A stretch of DNA of 64,000 bases from CAWAVN01 sp963844315 (GCA_963844315.1 CAWJOC010000021.1:62001-126000); one strand, 5' to 3'; counted from the first letter of the stretch, positions 18,319 through 28,214 are shown. Numbers and translations: made by a program. Notes: generated from the sequence alone by a model not told the origin.

Positions 18319-19698
18319 GTGTTGTCCGCCACATCCCGCAAACCTTTTCCCTGGGATCTCGCCGCCGAAGCGATCACCGTGCGCATTCGCTGGTTCGGGC
18401 TGTGCGTGGGATACGTGTTGGTCAACTTCGTCAGCCCCGGCGAGCACCAATGGGAACTCAACGCGATTCTCACATTGGGAGCGCTTTATGCCATTGTGGA
18501 TACCTGGTACAGCCTGCGCCGCCGGGTGTTTTTGAGCGATTTTCCCTTGCTCATTTCCATGATGGAGGCGGTGTTCATTGGACTTTTGTGCTACTTCGAC
18601 ACTGGCCCTCACAGCCCGTTCCGGTTTTATTATTTTCTGTCGCTGTTGGTCTGCGCGATCCGGCACGCTCCGGACATCACTTACTCCACCTACGGATTGC
18701 ACACGGCCAGTTACGTCACGCTGATGCTCACCGGAGAGCGGCTGCAAAGCGGCGATTCGCTGACCAACCAGCTTGTGCTGTTGGTGCTGATGGGCTGGGT
18801 GACGTGGGCCAGCGTGGCCTTGGCGGGTCTCATCAAAACCGCCGAGCGAAAACTGGCGGACCTCAACGAGGAACTGCAAAAAAACCAGACACTCTTGGAG
18901 CAGCGCATCGCCGAGCGCACGCAAGAGCTTCAAGAATCGCAGGCCCTGATCGTGCAGCAGGAAAAACAGGCGGCGTTTGGTTTGCTTGCGGCGGGCATTG
19001 CCCATGAGGTGGGAAACCCGTTGGCTTCCATCAGTTCGCTGATGCAACTATTAGGTCTTAGGCACGAGGATGAATATACCAAAAGCCGGCTGAACATGGT
19101 GGATGACCAACTGCGAAGGATTCAGCGAACCTTGGGCGAACTCGTCGGTTTCAGCCGACCGGCGAACCCCGTCAAGACCCGCTGCGAAGTGGAGTCGGTC
19201 GTCGAGGAAGCCCTCAGCATCGCCAAGTATTACAAACGCAAAAAAGGCCGGAAGATCATCACCCGTTACGCCAAGGGCTTGCCGATTTTGTGCGGACTGA
19301 AGGACCAATGGGTGCAAGTGTTTTTGAATTTGATCTTAAACGCCCTCGATGCCACCGCGGAAGGCGGGCACGTGGAGATCACGACTTGCCTGAAAGCGGG
19401 CGAAATCCGCGTGGCGGTCGCCGATGACGGCAGCGGCATCCCCGAAGAAGCCCGCGACAAAATCTTCCAACCGTACTACACCACCAAACCCGCCGGCACG
19501 GGCTTGGGTCTCTTCGTCTGCCGGCACATCATGGAAGAATCTGGCAGCGGGCGGATCGAACTCACGGAAACGTCGCCCCAAGGCACGACGATCACCGTCT
19601 GCTTCGCAAGTGTAGAAATCCAAACCCACCCCGACGTGGAACCGTTGCTAAGAGACGAAGTGAAACCGAAACCTGTGACCGGAGCGATTGGCTCCTAG
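18319..19698 (+). CDS. Membrane sensor histidine kinase
   Basis: A 459-residue protein starting at GTG 18319. Residues 22-170 form about five to six TM helices with short loops and no recognisable extracellular sensor, so it may sense membrane state or a hydrophobic signal. A coiled coil at about 172-218 (ERKLADLNEELQKNQTLLEQ) leads to a HisKA domain with H229 in GIAHEVGNP. The HATPase domain follows with an N box (NLILNALDA), a G1 box (DDGSGIPEEA) and a G2-like GTGLGL. The next gene encodes a response regulator, so this is a two-component pair. It is divergent from the cytochrome locus, which makes control of that locus an attractive but unproven role. Confidence 0.9.
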   Translation: MLSATSRKPFPWDLAAEAITVRIRWFGLCVGYVLVNFVSPGEHQWELNAILTLGALYAIVDTWYSLRRRVFLSDFPLLISMMEAVFIGLLCYFDTGPHSPFRFYYFLSLLVCAIRHAPDITYSTYGLHTASYVTLMLTGERLQSGDSLTNQLVLLVLMGWVTWASVALAGLIKTAERKLADLNEELQKNQTLLEQRIAERTQELQESQALIVQQEKQAAFGLLAAGIAHEVGNPLASISSLMQLLGLRHEDEYTKSRLNMVDDQLRRIQRTLGELVGFSRPANPVKTRCEVESVVEEALSIAKYYKRKKGRKIITRYAKGLPILCGLKDQWVQVFLNLILNALDATAEGGHVEITTCLKAGEIRVAVADDGSGIPEEARDKIFQPYYTTKPAGTGLGLFVCRHIMEESGSGRIELTETSPQGTTITVCFASVEIQTHPDVEPLLRDEVKPKPVTGAIGS

Positions 19699-19705
19699 TT
19701 TTCAA

Positions 19706-19891
19706 CCGCGAAGCGGTGGCAGCATGTAGCTGCGGGCGTCAGCCCGCAGAGGAGGAACCAAGAAAAACCCAAGAGCCGCGAAGCGGCGACAGCAAGCGAA
19801 TTGCTAGCGCCGCTTCGCGGCTTCAACGACTTTGTTTGACCTGCTTTCCGTGGGCTGACGCCCACGGCTACATGCTGTCGCCGCTTCGCGG
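19706..19891. repeat. Inverted repeat between histidine kinase and regulator
   Basis: Arms 19706-19730 and 19867-19891 are inverted 25-base copies with two mismatches (CCGCGAAGCGG cores). Nested inside are a second CGAAGCGGCGACAGC / GCCGCTTCGCGG pair and a GCGGGCGTCAGCCCGC palindrome. It probably folds into a branched structure in the kinase-regulator mRNA or DNA. Confidence 0.8.
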
Positions 19892-19919
19892 CTATCTGTT
19901 ACCTTTATAAATTAAACCA

Positions 19920-21263
19920 ATGCGATTCTCCCGTTCCATTTTGATTGTCGAAGATGAGGACATCATCCGTCTGAGCCTTGAGGAGTTTCTGACGGACCAG
20001 GGATATTTCGTCAAGACGGCGGCGACGGCGGAAGAGGCGTCGAGGCATGCCCGCGAGCGGGATTTCGACGTCGCCATCTGCGATGTGCAACTGCCCGACG
20101 GGGACGGCATCGCGGTCTTGCGTCGGCTCCAGCAACTCCACATGGATACCTTCGTCCTGATCATCACCGCTTATGCGACGGTGGAAAGCGCGGTGGAAGC
20201 CTTCAAAGCGGGGGCGTTCGATTACCTCGTCAAACCCGTGATCTTTCAGGATCTGCGCAACAAGCTCGACCGGCTATTCCGCTTCCGGGAACTGCATCTG
20301 GAGAACCAATATCTCCGCAGGGAACTCGCCCGGCATGTCGGGTTTGACCGGATTATCGGCAGTAGCCGGGCATTGACCGAACTGCACGAAACCATCCGCA
20401 AAGTCGCCGCGACGAATGCCAACGTGCTGTTAGTCGGAGAGACCGGGACCGGCAAGGAGCTTTTCGCCCGGGCCATCCACGCCGCCGGTCCCAAAAAGGA
20501 AGAAAAATTCTTCGCCGTCAACTGCGGCAACCGCCCGGCGGAGCTTCTGGAAAGCCAACTCTTCGGCTCGCGGGCTTCCAACGGCAACAACGAGCAGCCG
20601 GGGTTGTTCCGCCATGCGGGCGAAGGCACGGTGTATTTCGATGAAGTCACGCTGCTCCCATCGGGCATTCAATCCGAATTGCTCCGCGCGATGGAATATC
20701 AGGAAATCATGCCGGTGGGCGGTTCGGAAACAGCTCAGGTCAAAGCCCGCATCATCGCCTCCACCACGCACGATCTCATGCAGGATGTCGCCGAGGGCCG
20801 GTTTCAGGAGGATCTGTTCTACCGCTTAAACGGCATGCGAATCCACATCCCCCCGCTTCGGGAACGCCTGGACGACATCCCGGAACTGGTCGAGTTCTTC
20901 ATCGGCAAGCATTCGATCTCGATGGGCAAGCGGGTCATCGGAGCGACCAGCGAAACCATAAGGCTCCTCATGTCGGCGGAATGGAAAGGCAACATCCGGC
21001 AACTCGACAACGCCATCGAACGCGCCGTGATGATGTGCGACGGCGAACGCATCAGCCCCAAAGACCTCCCGCCGGAGCTTTTGGGCTTAGGCGGTCCACT
21101 CCCCAACAATGATGAACTTCGCTCGGCTCTCAGGCATTACGAAAGGCTGCACATCATCCGCGTCCTTCGCCAATGCCCCGACAAACGCGAAGCCGCCAAA
21201 CGCCTGAAACTCGGCCTCTCCAGCCTCTACCGCAAGATCGAAGAACTTGGAATCGACCTGTAG
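19920..21263 (+). CDS. NtrC-like AAA+ response regulator lacking the GAFTGA loop
   Basis: A 447-residue protein with a receiver domain (acidic E11/D12, phosphoacceptor D55 in CDVQLPDGDG, T83, K105), an AAA+ domain with Walker A GETGTGKE at 173-180 and Walker B VYFDE at 238-242, an R-finger region (EDLFYRLN), and a C-terminal Fis-type helix-turn-helix (REAAKRLKLGLSSLYRKIEEL). Where sigma-54 activators carry GAFTGA, after LFG at about residue 216, this protein has SRASNGNNEQPGLF. That loop contacts sigma-54, so this regulator probably does not activate sigma-54 promoters in the usual way. It pairs with the histidine kinase just upstream. Target genes are unknown; the neighbouring cytochrome locus is a candidate. 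Confidence 0.9.
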   Translation: MRFSRSILIVEDEDIIRLSLEEFLTDQGYFVKTAATAEEASRHARERDFDVAICDVQLPDGDGIAVLRRLQQLHMDTFVLIITAYATVESAVEAFKAGAFDYLVKPVIFQDLRNKLDRLFRFRELHLENQYLRRELARHVGFDRIIGSSRALTELHETIRKVAATNANVLLVGETGTGKELFARAIHAAGPKKEEKFFAVNCGNRPAELLESQLFGSRASNGNNEQPGLFRHAGEGTVYFDEVTLLPSGIQSELLRAMEYQEIMPVGGSETAQVKARIIASTTHDLMQDVAEGRFQEDLFYRLNGMRIHIPPLRERLDDIPELVEFFIGKHSISMGKRVIGATSETIRLLMSAEWKGNIRQLDNAIERAVMMCDGERISPKDLPPELLGLGGPLPNNDELRSALRHYERLHIIRVLRQCPDKREAAKRLKLGLSSLYRKIEELGIDL

Positions 21264-21463
21264 TCCATACAGATGAAGAGATTCTGCTGGGGTTTATAGA
21301 ATAGGCCAATTGCTGATTATTTCAGTGTAGAGAATTAGCCACAGAGATCACCGAGGCCACAGAGAAAACCCAGCGAGTCATGTGTAGGAATTCTTGAAGG
21401 AGAGGCGTTTTCCGGAGTGCTTCTCGGTGATCTCTGTGGCTAAAGCGGGTTTTTGTTGCGGCC

Positions 21464-21871
21464 TTATGCTGTGCGCTGCACCAAAAAGCTGCGGTCGCCT
21501 CGGGTGACATAGATGGCTTCTTCCTTGAGGCGGTCGCACATTTCGACCAGGAATTCGATCAGCCGCTTGAAGTCGTTTTCTTTCTCGAACGAGACTTCAA
21601 AGCGTTCCATCACATCATGCACCTGCTGGCCTTGGGGATCGGCCCAGCAGCCTTTCACCGGCGTGGGCGTTTGGGTGTAAGCCCGGAAGTTCAGCATCAG
21701 AAATTCATGGATCGTGGACCGGGCCGTTTGGGCGCTCACGCCTTTGGGAATGCTCGCGGCTTCCACCTTGGGATCCTGCGGAAAAAAGCGCGGATCATCC
21801 AATTTGTGGGAGGGCACGTAAAACACCGTCACCTTCCCCAACTCATAAAGGTGCTTCTGCGCTGCCGTCAT
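21464..21871 (-). CDS. Conserved-looking hypothetical protein, 135 aa
   Basis: I do not recognise the family. It is a soluble, acidic/basic mixed protein without signal peptide or TM segment, with a predicted helical second half (VMERFEVSFEKENDFKRLIEFLVEM). The start is supported by a perfect Shine-Dalgarno at 21877-21887. It lies 33 bases downstream of the metallo-beta-lactamase gene on the same strand, so the two may be co-transcribed. Confidence 0.65.
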   Translation of the reverse strand: MTAAQKHLYELGKVTVFYVPSHKLDDPRFFPQDPKVEAASIPKGVSAQTARSTIHEFLMLNFRAYTQTPTPVKGCWADPQGQQVHDVMERFEVSFEKENDFKRLIEFLVEMCDRLKEEAIYVTRGDRSFLVQRTA

Positions 21872-21876
21872 GCCCC

Positions 21877-21887
21877 ATCACCTCCTT
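21877..21887 (-). promoter_or_regulatory. Strong Shine-Dalgarno AAGGAGGTGAT
   Basis: On the minus strand AAGGAGGTGAT lies 5 bases before the ATG of the 135-aa gene. It is fully complementary to the usual 16S rRNA 3' end and much stronger than other sites in this window, which argues that the short gene is real and well translated. Confidence 0.8.
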
Positions 21888-21904
21888 GAGCGACCCCCTG
21901 CAAA

Positions 21905-22816
21905 TTACCCGCCTCGGCTTCTTCCATTGGACATTGGGATTTGGTCCTTGGGGCTTTTCATTCTCTGGCCGCTGATGACCAGCGGCTCAAACTGGCTCGC
22001 GGTGTGGATTTCGCAGGGATGCGAAAGCGTGCTCAGCACCGTTTCCGCGCTTTCGCGGGCCAAGTGCGGGCGGTTGCAATCCCGGCTGAGGTGCAGTTGC
22101 ACCAAGGAATGCAAACGGTTGGGAGCCGAGCGGTTCAAAATCTCAGCCGTGAGTAAAGCGGCTTGATGATTGGAGAGATGCCCTTCATCGCTTAAGACCC
22201 GTTCGATGAGTTGCCAAGGGCGTCGGCTGTTTTTTTGCATGGCTTCGTCGTGGTTGAACTCCAAGGCCAAAACATCCACGTTCGCAAACGCCTCGGCCAC
22301 ACTTTCATCCCAGCATCCCAAATCCGAAGCATACCCCATGGCCCAAGGCGAATCGAACAGCGATTGCCTGCGCTCGAAGCGAAAGCCAAATGTGGCCCCG
22401 CTGTCGTGCTTCACCGGAACGGCCCTACACATCAAGCCATTGGCGAATTGTAGCGGTTCTTCCTCGCGGTAATGCCGGACCAGTTTGGCCGACCGCAGTT
22501 GCAAGAAGCCGTCGCCCATGCGGGAGAGTCTCGATTGATGCTCGCGATGGCAATAAAACGGAATCCCCAGTTTCGACAACCGGCCCAGGATGCGGTCGTT
22601 CCAATGGTCGCCGTGGGTGTGGGTCAGGATCATCGCATCAATTTCAGGCCAACCCGCGCCAACCTTTTGCAGCAGGCTCACCAGTTTTCGCGGCCCAAGC
22701 CCCGCATCGATCAAGAGGCCAAACCCATCGACCCTGAGCAGGCAGGCGTTTCCCGAACTCCCGCTGGCCAGCACCGTCACTTCCACCCCGCCGCGTTCTG
22801 CCTCCGTGTGCTTCAT
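21905..22816 (-). CDS. WalJ/YycJ-type metallo-beta-lactamase-fold hydrolase
   Basis: A 303-residue cytoplasmic protein. The strand VTVLASGSSGNACLL and the metal motif HTHGDH (residues 66-71) are diagnostic of the YycJ/WalJ branch of the metallo-beta-lactamase superfamily, whose members are probable nucleases or phosphodiesterases linked in some bacteria to cell division and DNA repair. Later metal ligands are plausible (FNHDE, SDEGHLSNHQ). The C-terminus runs past the usual end with MKSPKDQIP-type polar sequence, so the last 25 residues may be lineage-specific. Confidence 0.85.
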   Translation of the reverse strand: MKHTEAERGGVEVTVLASGSSGNACLLRVDGFGLLIDAGLGPRKLVSLLQKVGAGWPEIDAMILTHTHGDHWNDRILGRLSKLGIPFYCHREHQSRLSRMGDGFLQLRSAKLVRHYREEEPLQFANGLMCRAVPVKHDSGATFGFRFERRQSLFDSPWAMGYASDLGCWDESVAEAFANVDVLALEFNHDEAMQKNSRRPWQLIERVLSDEGHLSNHQAALLTAEILNRSAPNRLHSLVQLHLSRDCNRPHLARESAETVLSTLSHPCEIHTASQFEPLVISGQRMKSPKDQIPMSNGRSRGG

Positions 22817-22956
22817 TCCGGTCCCATCAACAGATATTGAAACTACTGAACTTTTGCAAAGATTCGATAATAGCCCCTCGCTGGTCGAAATGATAGATTA
22901 CGCCACGAGATCCTCGGCGCGGCCATTGGCCGCAACCAAAAAAAGTGATGATTCTT

Positions 22957-23245
22957 GATTGCTGATTTTTGAAGTGAGACGCACTTTGGGCACAACTGGA
23001 TTTTACGCCGAAGGCGTTACATCCCATAGCCCAGGGTCGCGACGAAGTCGCGCACCCTGGGTGTGCGATACAATAAATGCTTTTACGCTGAAAGCGTTAC
23101 ACCAAATGCGTTGTGCAACCCCTTTGGGGTAGATGTTTTGTTCGCCTTCCAACCCAGGGTGGCGCGGCTGCGCCGCTGACCCCGGGCTTCGGAATCTAAC
23201 GCCTTCGGCGTAAAAACCCACAGAAATTTGCGCAAGAAACAAAAG
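22957..23245. repeat. About 290-base intergenic repeat, copy 1
   Basis: Contains inverted pairs TTTTACGCCGAAGGCGTTAC / TAACGCCTTCGGCGTAAAAA and GCCCAGGGTCGCG / CGCTGACCCCGGGC, plus CAACCCCTTTGGGGTAG. A second copy in the same orientation lies at 40070-40360. It fills most of the 481-base gap between the metallo-beta-lactamase and DUF1653 genes; I see no gene there. Confidence 0.85.
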
Positions 23246-23297
23246 CCTGAAACCTTTGTTTCATTGATTCGACAGAATTCCAGCTCTTGAAGCCAAC

Positions 23298-23507
23298 ATG
23301 CAAACCGGACGTTACCGCCATTACAAAGGCAACGAGTACCTCGTCATCGGCGTGGCCCGGCACAGCGAAACGGGCGAGGAACTCGTCGTTTACCGCCCGG
23401 ACTACGGCGACCGCGATCTTTGGGTCCGCCCTAAAACGATGTTTTTGGAATCCGTCGAAATCCACGGCCAGCCGGTTCCGCGATTCGAATACATCGGGCC
23501 GGAATAG
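23298..23507 (+). CDS. DUF1653 domain protein
   Basis: A 69-residue protein that is essentially one DUF1653 domain. The family pattern is visible throughout: GRYRHYKGNEYLVIGVARHS near the start, ELVVYRPDYGD, LWVRPKTMF, and PRFEYIG at the end. The biochemical function of DUF1653 is not established. It is transcribed alone, convergent with the epimerase gene. Confidence 0.85.
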   Translation: MQTGRYRHYKGNEYLVIGVARHSETGEELVVYRPDYGDRDLWVRPKTMFLESVEIHGQPVPRFEYIGPE

Positions 23508-23517
23508 GCTGTAGGCT

Positions 23518-24345
23518 TTAGGCTGTAGGAAAGCCGGGCAAATCCGGTTCTCCCCCTCTCCCCTTCTCCCCCTCTCCCCCTCTTTCTTCCCTGACTTCGG
23601 GATACGGTTCGCGTTCCTCGCCCAGCGTGAAGCCCAAATCTTCCAAACGGATCAAAGGGCGGTAGCCCAGGATTTTTTCCGCTTTGGACAAATCCCAACG
23701 CCGGTGGGTGCTGTCGCCGACGAGGGTGATGATCTCAAACCCGATGTCCGGGGCGGCCAGGGCCAGGGCATATCCGCGCACGAGTTCCGAAAACGCGATC
23801 CACTGCGGCCGGATGCGATGGGCCTTGAGGTTGGGATCTTCCGCATCCACGGGCTTCGTGATTCTGAGGCACATAATCGAAAGCCCCAGTTGTTTCGCCG
23901 CCTGTTCGCAGAGGACTTCCGCCAAGAGTTTCGTGGTGGCGTAAGTGCCTTCGGGCCAAGGCTTGGCATCGGAGGCGACCCACTCGCCCGGCGGATAGCC
24001 CCAAGTCACCATGATGCTCGAAGTGTGTACCACCCGTTTCACCCCGGCTTTCGCCGCGGCGGAGAGGACATTCCATGTGCCTTTGACGTTGACATCGAAC
24101 CGCCGCTGGTTGAAGGCGTCCTCTTCGTAATCGCCTTCAAACCCGGAAGCAATCGCCAGATGCACGACGGCTTCCATACCCTCCATCGCCGCCTGGACTT
24201 GCTTGGTGTCGGTCACATCCAAGGGCACATAACGCGGATCCTCAAGCGGCGAGACATCCCCCAACCGCAGCTCATGCTCGGCTTCGAGCACTTTGACAAG
24301 CGGCCGGCCCACAGTCCCCCCGGCTCCGGTAATTAGCACTCGCAT
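23518..24345 (-). CDS. NAD-dependent epimerase/dehydratase family protein
   Basis: About 275 residues from ATG 24343-24345. The Rossmann glycine motif GAGGTVG lies at residues 6-12 of MRVLITGAGG. VHTSSIMVTWG gives the active-site Ser region and YATTK (YxxxK) the catalytic Tyr/Lys of extended SDR enzymes. The tail is low-complexity (RGGEGEKGRGGEP), possibly because the stop was lost or the region is repeat-derived. Substrate cannot be told; nucleotide sugars or uronate lactone-forming dehydrogenases are possible. Confidence 0.82.
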   Translation of the reverse strand: MRVLITGAGGTVGRPLVKVLEAEHELRLGDVSPLEDPRYVPLDVTDTKQVQAAMEGMEAVVHLAIASGFEGDYEEDAFNQRRFDVNVKGTWNVLSAAAKAGVKRVVHTSSIMVTWGYPPGEWVASDAKPWPEGTYATTKLLAEVLCEQAAKQLGLSIMCLRITKPVDAEDPNLKAHRIRPQWIAFSELVRGYALALAAPDIGFEIITLVGDSTHRRWDLSKAEKILGYRPLIRLEDLGFTLGEEREPYPEVREERGGEGEKGRGGEPDLPGFPTA

Positions 24346-24426
24346 GATGATTTCCAATCGCAGCATCTTTTCCCAAGCCGACGCCTTGGCGTCGGTTTCC
24401 GACCGCAAGCGGTCGGCTTGGGAGGG

Positions 24427-27100
24427 TTAATTCGCCAACGGGGTGAAATTGCGGTCGAAGACTTTGAGCTTTTTCTGCGCCGATTTTTCAGCGGGTTTTT
24501 CTTCCTTGGCTTTCTTGTCGGGAAACAGCGCATCCAATGTCAGATCCTCATAGTTGGATCCGGCTTTTTGGATCGGAACGCTGGCAAGTTTTTCCAAAGC
24601 GGCTTGACATCGCCCTTGTCCGGCGATGATCCAAACTTTTACGAAACAATCAATGAGAATCTCTCGCGACGGTTTGCCTTTGTCCTGGCGGATTTGCGAA
24701 ATCAGTTTCGTCCAGCGGGGATCCTCAACTTGCTGGCCGAACAACGTGGCCAGTTGGGCGAACTCATCATCATCCAATTGCCTGAATGCATGGCTCAGCG
24801 AACTGGCCAATTCGACCATCAGGGATTCCTCCGGCAACAGGCCTTCCATCTCCCGGCGGAAACTCGCTTCATTGAGTTTCAAAAGGCCCTCCTTGGCGAA
24901 GTGGACCGAGATCTGTTGATGGAACAGTCCGAACACCCGGCTGGCATACCAGCACGTCAACGGGCCGACCTCCGGAGCTTCGGTCAAGTGTTCGAAATGG
25001 TCCCCCGCCTCGGTGGTTCGCCCCATGCACAACAGGCCCAGGTTCCAACTCACGCGGGCCGGTCCCGATTCGGGCGGCACCACTAAGGTGTGCAAGGAAA
25101 ACGCCATCCGGGCCAGGTCTTTTCCCACGCCTGGGGGCAGCAGCTTTTCCCAGCCGAAGAATCGAAACGGATCCATTTCGCTCTTCCAGGGCAACCGGAA
25201 GTCGCCCCGCTCGTGCCGCGGGGACTGACCATCGACCCATAGCCGGTCGAAGGGGCTAAGGGCATCGAGTTCCACCAGCCGGGTCAAGACGCTCAGCGGG
25301 ACGGGTTTTTTGGCGAGGTGCGCGATCAATTCCAACTCGCTGAGGCAAAGTTCGAGCACACTGCTGACCGGGCGCTGCGGATTGTAGGCCGAGGGAATCG
25401 CCGCGGTTTCCTGATCCAAGTCCTTGAGGAACCGCTTGAAGGCCCCATTTTGGAAGTAAACCGCCGTCGCCTCTTGATCGAGCCTTGGAGCCGTCATCGT
25501 CTGGAGCCTGGCCAGATCAAGGGGTTGATCGGAACACTCCACGCTGAGCAGTTCCCCGGTCTGGGTGGAAATCCGCGCGATGGCTCCTTCCCGATCCACC
25601 GAAATCACGCCGTCCTTGTCTTGGATCGTGTTGCTGGGATTGCGTCCCGTCGCCACCGCGACGCTCGGAGGCATCCTCACCATCAGCGAAAAGGGCCGGT
25701 CGTCGGAGATGCTCCGCTTGCTGGTCGCGCCCAGCCCATGATTCATGTGCAACACCCACTTGCCGGGGTCCGTGCTGTTCGGTTCGTAGTCGAACCAGAA
25801 AAAGCAACCCACTTGCCCGGACTGGCACGCCGCCCGGAGCACTTTTCGGGAATGCCAGCACACCAGCCGCTGGTCATCGTTGGTGATGACCAGCGAGTAC
25901 CTCAGCGGATGCGGCAAATCGGGAATCTTCAACTCGACATCGAACAGAAACCCTTCGTTCGGCGAGCCGATCATGAGGTACTGGATTGGCGTTTCGGGAT
26001 TCCATTGTTTCAGGATGACCAGGTCTCCCGACTGACCGTGATGCCAGTCCGTCATCCACTGGGCGGTCTTGGCGAAGAGTCGGTCGCGTTCCGTCAAGGC
26101 CTCTCCCAAGCGCGGACCTTCGGGCTGTTCGACCAGGCGGATTTCCAAGTCCGACAGCGCACCCGGTCCAATCGCGGGCAACACGATGATTTGCGATTGC
26201 AGAAAGCCATGCGAGTCGTGGAGTTTTTTCTCCCAGGCTTCTTTCGTGTGATGATCCACCGCAAGGCCGGGTTTGATTTCGAGGAACTTCAAGAGGTCTT
26301 CCGGCGCATGATGCTTCAGCCCGGTGACGGAAATCTGCCCGATCACGGCTTTCGGGCCGGGATCCGTAACGGAAATGCAAAGGTCGGCCTGGCCGTTGGT
26401 CCCCGGCTTCATCTTCGCCTGGAATTCCGGAAAGAAATACCCCTCGGCCGCGAGGCCCGCCGTGATCGCTTCCTGGTACTGCTTCGCGGGCGGCATAAAA
26501 AAATCCGTCGGCTCGCCCGGCTTCCAATAATCAGTATAAATCGTCTTCATGATGCTGTGGGATTTGTCAAAATCCGTTTGGGCGGCGCGGGACGGATTGT
26601 AAAGCGTGGCGTCCGTAAGGAACCGCTCGATCACCTGGGCCTCGATCTCTTTCGGGCAGTCCACTTGGACTTTGCCATTCGTAAACCGCTCCCCTTCCGA
26701 AATCGCAATCGAAATTCGCTCGGCTTCGGCTTTGGCGGAGACTTTCACGTTCGGAAACCCCACCGTCCGGTAGCCCTCCATCAGGCGGCGTTCCAAGGTC
26801 TTCAAATAGTCTTCCAGCTTCGCATGCGGATGAGCCTCCAAAACGACGTCAAAATCCTTGGCGAGCGCGTTCCCGAAGCTGCGATTCGGGAAAACTCTTG
26901 ACGCCCTTAAACACCAAGGCTTCCGGTCGGCCCAACTTGCCGACAAGCGGCACATCGCGCACAAGATCGCTGGCCTTGATGACGCCCTGAAGCAACAAGG
27001 TTTGGGTCTGCTCATCGACAGGGATCGTCGTCCGATCCTGCGGCCATGCGGGACCGGCGGCCAACAACGCAAACAAGCAAAGCGCGGCGGAGCGAATCAT
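24427..27100 (-). CDS. Large exported protein with POTRA-like domains (one frameshift)
   Basis: About 890 residues. Start MIRSAALCLFALLAAGPAWPQ is a signal peptide. A POTRA-like unit begins LVFKGVKSFPESQLRE; a missing base at about 26866-26874 shifts the frame to ALAKDFDVVLEAHP, followed by LEDYLKTLERRLMEGYRTVGFP. A second unit reads IGQISVTGLKHHAPEDLLKFLEIKPG. POTRA units normally precede a BamA/TpsB beta-barrel, but here the remaining 550 residues are soluble and unrecognised, so no barrel is evident. Probably a periplasmic scaffold or chaperone-like protein. No operon partner is clear. Confidence 0.7.
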
Positions 27101-27222
27101 CCGTGATCGTCTCACAAAAAGAGGAACGGGCGGGAAAGACGACGGGGTCCAAAAGCCGCCGGAATTGTGGGACAAACGCCCAGTTGGGTCAAGATCGGAT
27201 GCGCGGAAAGATCCTTTGCCTT

Positions 27223-27352
27223 GGCTTTGTCCCCTCTCCCCTGGGGAGAGGGTGAGGGGGATGATTTAAGATCGACGTCCAACCTCAATCGTCCGGCTTC
27301 GGCCACCGGGCACCGACCGAAGGTTGGTCCCCCCAAGGGGAGAAGGGATAGT
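27223..27352. repeat. CCCTCTCCCC-type intergenic repeat, copy 1
   Basis: Inverted CCCCTCTCCCC and GGGGAGAAGGG ends enclose GATTTAAGATCG and GGCTTCGGCCAC. The reverse complement of the same element, with the GATTTAAGATCG core, lies at 44743-44868. A simpler relative occurs at 53941-54034. Confidence 0.8.
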
Positions 27353-27429
27353 CTCTGACTGCACAAGCCAAATCGGTTTCAGTATGATGCCGCCATTCCA
27401 ACATACCTGAATCCAGAGAGAGGACATCC

Positions 27430-28214
27430 ATGAAGTTTTCCGGCCAGACGGCACTCATTACCGGAGCCTCGCGCGGGATCGGCCGCGCTGTGCGCTCGAA
27501 CTGGCAAAAGCGGGCGTGAAGGTGGGGATCAATTACCGCTCGCATCCCCAGGAAGCCGAGCAAGTCGCCGCCGAGATCAAAGCCGCCGGCAGCCAGGCGC
27601 TCTTGCTGCAAGCGGACGTCGCCGACCAGGCGGCCGTGGAAGACATGGTGGCCCGAGTGGCGGAGGAGTGGGGCCGACTCGATTATTACGTTTCCAACGC
27701 CGCCTACAGTGATCGCGAACTCATGGTCGAAGCCAGCATGGACGGCTTCCGCCGCACGGTGGATGTTTCCATGTGGGGCGCGTTCTACGGCGTCCGGGCG
27801 GCGGCGAAGCAGATAATTAAACAAGGTCCCGGCGGCGGCGCGATCAGCGTGGTCAGTTCGCCGCACGCCGTCATTCCGATTCCCACCGCGATGGCTTACA
27901 ACATGTCCAAAGCGGCCATCGACCACATGGCCCGCACCGCCGCGATTGAACTGGCCCCGCACCGCATCCGCGTGAACATCGTGCATCCGGGTTGGATCGA
28001 CACGCCGGGCGAGCGGAAATTCTTCAGCGAGGAGCAAATCGAAAAAGGCGGCAAAGCCTTGCCCTTGGGCCGATTGGGAACCCCCGAAGAAATCGCCAAA
28101 GGCATCGCCTACACCTTAAGCGATGACGCCATCTACATGACCGGCAGCACCCTGACCATCGACGGCGGCGTGAGCCTTCCCTGGTGGTCCAACCGCGCGG
28201 ACGGGCAGATGTGA
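27430..28214 (+). CDS. Short-chain dehydrogenase/reductase (one frameshift)
   Basis: About 261 residues from ATG 27430. TGASRGIG gives the NAD(P) glycine motif; a base is missing near 27485-27495 and CALELAKAGVKVGINYRSHP follows in the next frame. The active site comprises Ser in VVSSPH and AYNMSK (YxxxK). NAAYSD replaces the usual NNAG. The C-terminus (GSTLTIDGGVS) is typical of glucose dehydrogenase/3-oxoacyl-ACP reductase-like classical SDRs. Substrate unknown. Confidence 0.85.

Noticed and set aside
22957..23245. CRISPR-like repeat
   Set aside because: Repeats are inverted pairs within one element and recur once far away; there is no regular array with unique spacers.
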